Source: Paralichthys olivaceus
Taxonomy: Eukaryota > Chordata > Actinopteri > Pleuronectiformes > Paralichthyidae
Direction: 5' to 3'
DNA length: 64,000 bases
Assembly: GCF_024713975.1 (NCBI RefSeq)
Contig: NC_091114.1
Coordinates: forward strand, 11,566,001 to 11,630,000
Positions 36,332 through 46,499 of this stretch are shown here, piece by piece. The translations under genes and the position numbers were made by a program. Each line of letters opens with the position of its first letter. Within the stretch, counting starts at the first letter, position 1. The notes below the pieces were generated by a model. It made no database searches. It had not been told where the DNA came from and saw nothing but the letters and a program-made list of their open reading frames with translations.

Positions 36332-39300
36332 TCAAACAGATGGTGTCATTTTAGCTTGCAATGGATTTCTGGCTCCTGTGAAGAGAATTCAAGGTTAATG
36401 AACGTCTTAGAATTCACACTTAAACTACATTTTAAATAACTGACCTTTCGAAAGATTCTTTAGATACGTGGACACTTTAATGTGTTGAACAGGCTTCACA
36501 AACATGGGATTTGTGCGTCTGGTGGGGGGCAGTGGAGTTTGCAGCACTGTGTTGAACTCCATGGTGGGTCGCTGTACAACTAGAATACAATATGACCAAA
36601 TAAGTCAGGGAGCAAGCTGGAGAAAGACGACATTTAAGCAATTTGACGAGTTAACCACCTACTGTACCTTCAGTAGAACGAACAATGTTGCCGATGCCGG
36701 GAGTGTCAGAATCAAACTTGTACACCGAGAACAGACGATGGAGCCCAGCCAGAGGATACGTACATTGCACTTTAATCCTAAAGGACAAATTCAGTGTTGC
36801 AGTCATGAGTAATTCAGTGAGGGATGAATAAATGAAAGTTGATGATTTATACCCGTTTAACTGATTGCTGGTATCTGATGGATTTTTCTGAAGACTGAAC
36901 TTCTTGCTGAAAGAAATCTCGTTTTGGTACGTCACATATTCCTTTCCGAGCTGGACAGACAAGAATTTAAAGTAAACGATAAGCATATTCATGTGAAGGT
37001 AAATTACAGTTACAGCCACATTTGTAATCAGTTCTACCTTTATTATGGATCCACAGCTGTTGAGGGGGAAAGAGAAGAGGGCCCTGGTGTCGTCTGCTTC
37101 TTTGGGTCCACAGTATGTGTTCAGGAGGTTGCTTCTAGCAGGGATTCCTCCACTTGAGCTGGCCAGAGACAGGTCGGCCATCACAGTCATCCTGCCATCA
37201 GTGGAACACACTGCAGAGAGACAACTTTTAGTTCATGTGTCAAAGCCCACTTGTTCTCATAGTAAAAGACAGGACGCTCTTACAAATGAACTCAGCAGTA
37301 GTGAATGGACACGTCTTCACGGTTGAACTCTGGACCTCTGATGTTTCATGATCTCGAATGAGGATTTCAAAAGTACCAAGGAATCCTTTCAGATCAATGT
37401 CCTGCAAAACATAGCTTGGTTATAGCTTGACATGTTCAAAACAACTGGCTCCCTGCAGTATGAGTCTGTAGTAGTTTTCCTCATCGTACCTCGTACACAA
37501 ATCCTTGAGTGAAGAGCGGCACCTCGATCAGCAGACTCTGGCTATTGTTAGTTATGATGTAGCCGTTCTCGGTTGCCAGTTCTGGCGTCAGCAGGTCAGA
37601 AGCGATGCTGATGTACCACAGGTAGTCAGAAGGCCGGTGGTCTAGTTTGAAGCTGATGCCAGACTCAGAACAGAAAGCCTCAAACTCCGGAGGAGCTGAT
37701 GGATAAAGTAGAATGAATAACTCAATTCTTTTTGGTTTGACAGAGTGAAAATACAAGGTTTGTGACTTACAGACATCCGATAGTGCCATAACTGAGGTCA
37801 GGTAGAAATAAGAATCATTCTCAGGCAGAACTGTCAGTGTGAAGTTGACCTTCAGTATGTGCTTCATAGCTGAATCTTCTTTAGAGAACTGCAGACAGAA
37901 AAATACAGATTCTTACAGATTTAGATGGACGACAGCACCATTTATAAAACCAGCCTGAGGTTTAGAGACAGTTTACCTTCTGTATGACAACAGAGTCATC
38001 AAAAGGCACCTTCAGAGTGTAGCCCTGGGTGTTGTTGGGATGAACAACCTTTGTGAGGCTCTGGCTTCTCTCATTTCTGGTTATAAATTTGTGTTCGTTC
38101 AGCTGAACAGCAGAGACCTCAACATCCTCAGGAACATCTCCCAGGTAGATTGTGAACACTCGTTCCTCGAGGACTGTTCCTGAAATAAAAGAGACGTTTA
38201 GATGGAGCTCGTTTTAATAAAGGTTAAGTCAAAGATAAACTTACGGTTCTCTGTAAAAACAGGACATGGCAGCAGAGGAGTTGCAAGTGTCCTGTGATAG
38301 CGAATTCTGGAGTCAACATGATCCTCATCCACTGAGATTAGCTCCAGATAGAGATGGAAGATGTAGTACTCATAGAGTTCATCAGACAAAAAGCTCTGAA
38401 AAATATTTTGTTTAACACACCATGTCAGAATAAACACCACAACTGATATGCTCCTCTATACCTCACCTTCCTGTATCCTCCTTCAGCATTATAGGGGATG
38501 CTGATCTCCACTGAGCCATTGTGCTTCTCCACATTGTAACCTCTCTCCTCTGCAACAGGCTGCACCACAAGTTCACCACTGACACCGATGTTGACCTGTG
38601 TGTTGGTCAGACCAGACACCAGCGGTTGCAACACCTCAGGAGTCTCCCACAACATGTATCCACCCTCATCATACGATCCATTGGCTGTGGAGAAGACACC
38701 AATATAAAACCTTTACTTGTTCGTCAAGGGAAAGAAGCCACTGCATAAAATATAGTGATACTGACACATGGAGCAAGCAGCCACAAGGTCGACCATGAGG
38801 ACAACCCAGCTTTGTCTGGAGAACAGAGTTGCATGGACGACCTCTACTGTAACACCGTTCACCTGGAGAGAGACACAAGTTAAAACACTGTAGTTACCGG
38901 TTGATGGTACAATTAGGGTTGAGGAATTAAACACTATGAACTAGATGATAAAACTGCTGTGGTTTACCTCAGTGCTCAATGAGTCAGGTTGTCCATACGG
39001 TGTACGAAACACAAGCCGTCCCTCTGTCAGGTCAAACACATAGCCATGTGTGCGAGCTTCAGAGAGGTTCACAGGAATCATCTGCTCCTCCTCTCTCTGA
39101 AACGTCACCTGCCAGTCTGAGGTTGCTGAAGCATAATCCTGGGAAGATGAATCATTTTAAAACAGCTGTGGCCTGGATTCTACTCATACTAACAGTCAAT
39201 TGACAGATTCAAACATACAGGCTGTAGAGCAGTATTCCAGTCATCTGTTGTCTGAGCTGGACAGGTAACTGTATTCCTCACAGATACCTGAGCAGAAACC

Positions 39301-39580
39301 ACAATTAGCAAGCATTTTAAACTGATCCCAGAATGCATTACTACAAAAGTTACTACAAAGTTTAAACAAACTTACTTCCATGTAGTTGGTCTCACACGTA
39401 ACCTCTCTGGGAGACCAGGGGAGCAATAGAGAACAGGTCTCATTCAAAGCATAGGTGATTGACTGACCATAATGGTTTGTGATCAGGTTGAAGTTGAATG
39501 TGAAAACGTCATCACCCTAAAGACACAGTAGAAAATGTTGGTGGGTTTTCTAAATCCATTCCTATTTGGCTGCAGAAGAC

Positions 39581-39632
<52 letters not shown>

Positions 39633-40166
39633 TGTTTTCAGTCTGACAGCTGAAATACGAGGCTCGGAGCTCCACGTAACCCTGAAAAGGGAGAACACTG
39701 ACAGTGTAGCCACACTCAGCTGCATACTGCTCAGTGATGAGGTATGCGCCTGTTCTATCTGGAAGAGAAGCAGATCATGAACTTCATTCAAGATTCACTA
39801 TTGGGTCTTCACACTGGACTTCCTGGGTGTACAGGACTCACCAACAGCCTCAAAGTGAGGTTCTACTCCAGCAAAGGAGAGATCAACAGCTATCATGAAG
39901 TAGCGATCATGACACTCTGTACGATAAACTCCTGTATGAACAAACAATGAGAACTTAATGTATGCCAATGGTTGGAGATAAGTGTGTCTGCAGCCTTTAA
40001 CTCTTACCACTGGGAATCTGGTCACATTTTGCAGTTGACCACATAGACAAGAGCAGGGCGAACCTGAAAGACAAAACCCACATGTAAATAAATCAAGCAA
40101 CAGGTCAACAAAGTGCTTGGAAATGATAATCAGAGAGTCTCACCCAAGGTTGAACCCAAAAGCCAT
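36332..40166 (-). CDS. zpax: ZPAX-type egg-envelope protein, gene C, 19 exons, 782 aa
   Basis: Inverted duplicate of gene B with the same exon plan. Exons in order: 40144-40166, 40008-40063, 39842-39931, 39631-39758, 39376-39516, 39219-39287, 38968-39138, 38766-38862, 38467-38684, 38245-38395, 37977-38179, 37771-37888, 37490-37695, 37284-37401, 37038-37210, 36853-36950, 36668-36777, 36445-36579, 36332-36375. The phases join without error. It has a signal peptide (MAFGFNLGFALLLSMWSTAKC) and the same four-cysteine ZP-N-like module near the end. There is no ZP-C and no anchor; the tail ends QAKMTPSV, unlike gene B. A (CA)n tract directly follows the exon 4 splice donor. It is nearly identical to B from exon 8 to exon 15 and in the promoter, but clearly diverged elsewhere. 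Confidence 0.87.
39583..39628. repeat. (GT)n microsatellite at the exon 4 donor of gene C
   Basis: About 22 GT units (CA on the transcribed strand). The tract begins right behind the GTAC donor of gene C exon 4, so intron 4 opens as a CA repeat. Confidence 0.9.
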
Positions 40167-40450
40167 AGTTGCTGATGTGTTGGCAGTGTCTAAAGCTAGC
40201 CTGGCTGCTAGCAAACTACACCTGCTGACCAACACAAGCTAAAGTCAAACACTTGCTTGATACAACCTGATCGGACTGGCACCATGTTGTTCTGTCTCCT
40301 TAAACCTGTCTTTATAGGTCACTTCATTCACCAGCCAATCAGAGGCCTCCAGGTGACACATGTGCAGCTCATTGGCAATCACAGTGACGTCCAATCACCA
40401 GCAGCTGATCAGGTTGGAGTTGACTTCACGTCCAACCTCATGAGGTCAAG
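40167..40450 (-). promoter_or_regulatory. Promoter of ZPAX gene C
   Basis: A minus-strand TATAAAG (plus 40310-40316) lies about 145 bases before the gene C ATG. CCAAT and E-box sequences (CACATGTG near 40358, CAGCTG near 40401) follow in the same order as at gene B. The sequence mirrors 30020-30309 with few differences. Confidence 0.65.
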
Positions 40451-40507
40451 TTAATAACTTATAAAAGCAGGTAAGGGAGACAGAACCGCATGGTGCCAGT
40501 GTGATCG
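40451..40507 (+). promoter_or_regulatory. Orphan, truncated copy of the gene A promoter
   Basis: TATAAAA at 40460-40466 points to the right and is followed by a leader (GCAGGT..AGGGAGACAGAACC..GGTGCCAGTGTGATC). This matches the gene A promoter at about 29967-30016 read on the minus strand. The match stops at about 40507, before any start codon, so this is a promoter without its gene. Confidence 0.7.
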
Positions 40508-40867
40508 ATGAGTTTCTTATTATGAGCGGTTAATTCAGCCACAAATCAGAGGCTCTCGGCCGGGAAATACAGTCATGCACGGTTTATTCGAAGAATACAG
40601 TCACCTGTCCATCGAAGACAATGGACGAATGGAATGCTGCTCATGTGCAGTTTATTCTATGTTTAAATAGAAGATGACTTATTTCTCATTAGACAAAAAC
40701 AAGACAATCATGAGAGGCTAAATTCACCTCTGGGAAGTCATGTGTCAAGAAAATAACTATGACTGAATAATTAAAATAACTTCGAGAAAATAACCATGCA
40801 TGGAAAGCCTCCGTTAGAATTTATCATAATTCTTTAATGAACACTTCAACCAAAGCACAGAAGGGAA

Positions 40868-40873
<6 letters not shown>

Positions 40874-40903
<30 letters not shown>
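40874..40903. repeat. (AT)n microsatellite
   Basis: About fifteen AT units between the orphan promoter and the 3' end of ZPAX gene D. Confidence 0.9.
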
Positions 40904-40905
<2 letters not shown>

Positions 40906-41138
40906 GAGAGAAGATACAAAATTCAAAGAAAAAAAAGACTTAATATAAATGCAACTCCAGCAGGATGAGAACATGTGATCCTCACTGAAACTCCAGAAAA
41001 GAGAAGACACAGGTTAAACATCATCAAATACTGTATTTAAATTATTGAACTGAGAACAATCAGAGGGAAATAGACAAAAAAACATTTTTGCACACTTAAT
41101 GATTTTAATAGTTTTACACCACCAATACCTTGTTGATC

Positions 41139-44100
41139 CTACAAATGCACCCTCCATTTTCTTTGTCCTGGACAGGGAGGAATTTATGTATTACACATTT
41201 TTACAGATAACTCTCACAAATCATGAGTAGATCAAAATTATTTTAATACTACTACACACACATATTTACCTGTGTTTGCTTCCCTGCGTGTGCGATTGAC
41301 CGGCATCATGGGTGAAAGGTCCAGATGTGAATACACAGGATACTGGAGCGACAGGGTGCTGCTCTTGTTTGCAGGGTAGCGACACTGGATCGTCAGTCTG
41401 CAACAGACAAGACGTGACGCTAACATAACACTAATGTGGCTTTTCTAAAAGCAAAAAGAGTTCAGGGTTGTTTCCTCACCTGTACGGAGAATCTCTGTGT
41501 ATAACAGGATCATCCAGAGGCAGAAAATCTTGGTTGTAGCGGATCTGGTTTTCATAAACCAGGAAATTCCCCTCAGTCTAAAGAAACAGGAGGAGATCAG
41601 AGCAGAGGCCCGACAGTATGTTTTTGTGAGTGGAGGTTGAATAATGAAATTCCCTCACAGTGACGATCGTCCCACAGGAGTCCAGGCTGAAGTTGAACAG
41701 AGCTCTGGCACTGTCTGTCTCCATGGGAGCACAGCTGGGGTCCAGCAGAGTGGTTCGGTTGGGGTGAGTCGGGGGGATGGTGTGGGTGGTGTCGACCACG
41801 GCCATCATCCTCCCTTCTGGCAAACACACTGTCAGAGACAAACTGAGTGTGAGGGATGTTATGAAAAACCACTAAAACATAGATTAAGCTGCAGTTTGAG
41901 CTTCTGTCTTATACCTAAAAGTTCTGTCACAGCAAACGTGCATTTGAGGAGAAGGCTGTCCCGTACTTCCAGAGACTCAGCATCCACAACGAACACATTC
42001 ACACCGGCAACGACACTCCACAATGTCAACTCCTACACGGGAGAAAAAGAGAAAACACTTGATGGCGTCATTGCATCTGACTTAAATCGATGGACATGAG
42101 TGATTAAACCTTATTCAACTTATCCAACTGAAATAAGATAAAAGTCAATATGGTCCTGAAGATGAAAACAAAGATAAAATGTAAATCACAAGGGCATGAA
42201 CGTTGAAAAGTTAATTATGTTTGTTTGCAGGGGGGTTGGTTGACCTCATAGTTCATCCCAGGGCTGTACAGAGGGATCTCCACAGTTAAGTAGTCGTCCT
42301 GAGCCTCCACTACGAACCCGCCCATCTCCACCAGCTCCCAGTCGAGCTTCCGGGTGCCGAGGTAGAGCTCCCACTGCAGCTCGGCCTGGGCCCCGTGATG
42401 CAGCAGCACCAGCAGGCTGCTCGCTGTGCACTTCCCCTCCAGTCTGGGTGAATCTGGAGCTGCAGCAGGAGAGGAGGTCAGACTTTATTAACTACTACTG
42501 TTTAGGTTATTTAGCAAATAGAATTTCACACCATTTACTATCAGTTTAATGCACTTTTATATTATTGTTACATAATTTCTGTTCATATCATAATGAGATG
42601 AACAGACAATCAATGGCCTTATGTTATCTACAACTAGAATAACCATGAAGAATCACCAGCTCTCTTTCTCTTATGTTATGGTTTTAAATAATGGCCAGAA
42701 ATGAAGCTGACCTTTGACCTTTTGTGGATACAATTTCATCACTTCCCATCATTTTATCGTATCAGACATTTTTCTGTAAATATTTCAAAATTAGAGAGTG
42801 ACGTGATGTCAGAGTGACCTTTGAAATTCCATCGAGCTGTACTGAGTTAACTAATAATCAATCAAAAAGAAAGATAGGAACATATGCATGTACATATATA
42901 AGGATAGAAAACCCACAACAAAAAGCATCCAGCTACAGTGATGACATATATACACCTACAGTCCAGTGACATACACTTATTATTGGTCTGAATCATCAGT
43001 TTGGTGATGGTAGATGACAAAAAACAAAAATAAAGAATAACTCACCCGTGTACTCGACGCTATGCTCAGTGGAGACTTGATGGTACAACACCTCTTTATT
43101 GGGTGAGATGTTAAGAATGAAGATGAAAGTGATGCTGTACGTCTTATAACCAGCACCTATGAACTGGGATCAGATCCGTACATCGTCTCACATGGTTTTT
43201 TCTTCTCCAAATGACAGAGACATATTGTGTTTCGTGTTTCTCACCTCTGGGATTACTTTTGGGTGTGACAACAGGAAACTGAGCTGGAAGGAGACGCTCC
43301 CGTTGACGTAGGAGAGTCTGGAAACCGCAACGTCTGCGTCACTCCGCGTTTGGTGGCTTTGGGTCCAGGTTAAAATGTCACCACCACCATCTATAGTCAC
43401 CTTCTGAATGGAGACGTCAGGTGCAAACGGGCCTAAGGTAACAGAAAATAATCCCTCGGATGTTTCTGTGAAGAGAGACAGATGTATAATAGTGATACTT
43501 TCCTTTTCTGTGTAATTTAATGTATTTAGTTTGTTTTTATCAACAGAATTTGGATTTAACTGAAATCTTAAAATCCTTACTGCTGGTTAAGAAAAGAGTT
43601 TGAGGGATGAGTGGAGTCTTCAGGAGCCTGAGGGAGCGGAGCTGTGTGAGAGGCCAACGGTCATCCTCCCACTGACTCATCAAAAACAGATCAACAGACA
43701 TGTGCTGTCTGTACTGTCCCCTGACAACACCGCTCTGAAAAAGAAATCACAGCAGCCGGAGTATCAGGGAACAACAGGGAAACGAAGAAAGATCAAATAT
43801 TAATTGACATAAAATAAAAGACATTTTAAAAGGATAAACAATAAATCAAATTTAACAAAAAGATATATCTATGCTAACAGTATTACTTTAGGTACTGGTG
43901 ACATCCAATCTTTTAAGGTACAATGAAAAAGTAGATTAATATATAATATATATGTATAATGCCAGAGTAAAGAAATTAATCAAATACACAGAAAAATCTA
44001 TAAAAAACAGACAAATGCACTTGCGGTGTGTATTCAGTATATATTTATACTGCATATATTTATCCATGTACCTTGATGTGTCCACCAGAGGCTCCTGTAG

Positions 44101-46232
44101 GAACCCTGACCTCCACTCTCCCCTCCTTTATGCCGATCTTGTATCGTCTCTCTTTAGCATCAGACTCGCTCAGAGCTTGGCCGTTGACTCCCACCCTCAC
44201 GCCTCTGTCCCTGAACTGCCCGTGAACTAGAGGAGAAAGAATGAAAGGGAGAGTCCACAACAGGTCCGACCCATCTGCTGTGGCCTCACCTGGGGGAGAG
44301 GAGAGAGAAATTTGAATCCCTTCGCTGTGGTATTTTACCAAATAGCCCAGTACTAGTAAACTGTACTAACTCAGTACACATGCGACAGTGGTGTCAACAG
44401 CGAGGAAGTTGCTCTGGAGTCTGTAAAGTGTGGTTGCACTGACAATCTCCACATCTACTCCCTTCACCTGGAAAAACAAAAAAAAGTATTTGTGAAAGTA
44501 CAAGCGAACGATGCTGGTTTGATCCTGAGTGAAGGATATTTCCTCCGAGTACCTCTCTGATGTATGAGAGAGGGGAGGAATAGGGACAGCGGAGGGTGAG
44601 ACGTGAGCCACTCATTGAGACGTGGTAGCTCAGAGCAGCAGCTTCAGTCAGGGACAACACTGTGGCTCTTTCTGACGGCCGGTCCGCTCTGTGGAACATC
44701 ACAGCCATCTCTGCCTGAACGAGGGACATCCAATCAATTTAACTGACACTATTTTAAAAGACATAAAGCTTAAAAACATCTTCACGCTGGTCGAAAATTT
44801 CCTAGCCAAACTCCCCTTTTTTCTCTCGTCTTAGGAATCCTGTGTCATGATTGGTGACTCAAATAAATGTCAGAGCATCTACCAACACTTACCTTCCTGT
44901 CACTGTCATATTTCACAGGCAGGACAGGTAGATAGAGGGACACCTAGAGAGAAAATAAAATTCATATTTACAGCTTCATCCATTCTGCAGCATGTGTTGG
45001 AAAAGTTAGACTAGAAGTTCTGCCCTGCTGTTTTATGCCGTTAACTGTTTGGAATCACCTCCATGTAGTTTTCCTCACACACGATCTCTCTGGAGCTCCA
45101 TTGCTCCTGGAGAGAGCAAGTGAGCTGGAGGGGGAAAAGCCCCAACACCTTCCCATCTGCCTGGAGGTTCACAAACCAGACATGCAGGTGATAGTCTGAT
45201 CCCGTCTGTAGGGTGGATACACAGTTAAAGAGGAAGGGCACAATGTATAACATATTAAAGCACAAAATGTCAGTCGAAAGTACCTGGGTGTGGACGTGAC
45301 AGGCCAGGAAGGAGGCACGAAACACCAGGTCTCCGACATCATTGATCAGGGAGGTGTAACCACAGAGAGCGGCCTCCTGCTCAGACAGGATGTGGTATCC
45401 AGACCGGTCTATTGATGACAGACGTTTACAGTGAATGAAAGTGAAAAGAAAACAACAAATCTGACTGAGAACTAAGGTGCATACCCTCGAAGTCAAAACG
45501 GATCATTGAGCCGAGGAAGCTGGACTTGACAGACAACCAAAAGTGACGCTCCAGGCATTTGGTCTGAAAAGCTCCTGGAAAAATGATTAATGCCATTTTT
45601 TTTTTTTTTGCCAGATTCATATATTTCAGCCTACGTCAAGATTCACTGCAGAAATTCAGTATTACCTCAAACAAGGATTAACTGCAGTGGAACTATTCAT
45701 TTGATTCTTATGGAAAAATTTGATTACTTGAGTTATTTTGCATGCACACATACACTGTCATAACATTATGTAGAAAAATATTAATATAATACTATGAATA
45801 TCTTAAAATTAAGTTTAGGCATATGTCCTGTCCCTACACATACAAATAATAAAACATTTTATTTATATGCATTTTAACAGTGCTTGAAGACACTTTACAT
45901 AGATTTTTAAAACCAAAAGCAAAATATAAGAAGACTAAATTTACAGAGTGGGTCTGATGTGTTGTTACATTCACTGAATCCTCTACACAATGTGATGTTC
46001 TGTTGAGTCTTTGCTTTTATAACGTTGCAGACTGCATTTTTTAATATTGTGTTGTTGACCTCCACATCCTGTGCATTATCTCACAGATAAGGAATATTTC
46101 CCCTGTGGATCCTGTTTCATTTATCTGAACATCTGTACAATAAGGAAACAGGTATTTTGTCCTCACTGTTTCCTGTAGTCACTGGACTGGAGACACTCAG
46201 AGGTGAGAGCAGGAGCAACACAACACTGAAAC

Positions 46233-46288
<56 letters not shown>

Positions 46289-46375
46289 CACTGTATGAGT
46301 CCACTACACTTACTACACTTTATTTCAACATGTAAAAACTCACCCACACTGAATATGGAACGATGATATTTTCAT
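41139..46375 (-). CDS. zpax: ZPAX-type egg-envelope protein, diverged gene D, 18 exons, 732 aa
   Basis: Older paralogue of genes A-C. Exons in order: 46344-46375, 46167-46225, 45485-45574, 45284-45408, 45059-45205, 44893-44943, 44553-44714, 44371-44467, 44072-44289, 43581-43734, 43245-43432, 43046-43163, 42245-42459, 41915-42032, 41659-41828, 41480-41577, 41270-41397, 41139-41167. Intron positions and phases match gene B, and total length is in frame. The signal peptide ends around [13 protein letters not shown]. The C-terminal ZP-N-like module has cysteines in [18 protein letters not shown] and IQCRYP. A furin-like RTRR follows near residues 716-719 with only 13 residues after it. No ZP-C or membrane segment is seen. 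Exon 6 is short (51 bases). A donor-like site at about 46451 suggests a non-coding leader exon. Exons 8 and 11 needed a choice between nearby splice sites. Confidence 0.78.
46228..46286. repeat. (CA)n microsatellite in intron 1 of gene D
   Basis: About 28 CA units next to the acceptor of gene D exon 2. Confidence 0.9.
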
Positions 46376-46499
46376 TTCTAAAGAGGAAGTGGTGGATGTG
46401 AAAACTGTGTCCTGTGTTTACCTTCCAGGAAGTGACGCCATCTTCACTCACCTGTAATTAGAGTAGGAGCTAATTAGCAGGAGCATGCTTCACGTCCAT

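Noticed and set aside
29875-46375. Uromodulin or ZP1-4 identity for the egg-coat genes
   Set aside because: No trefoil, EGF or complete ZP domain is present. Exon plan and the long ectodomain fit ZPAX better.
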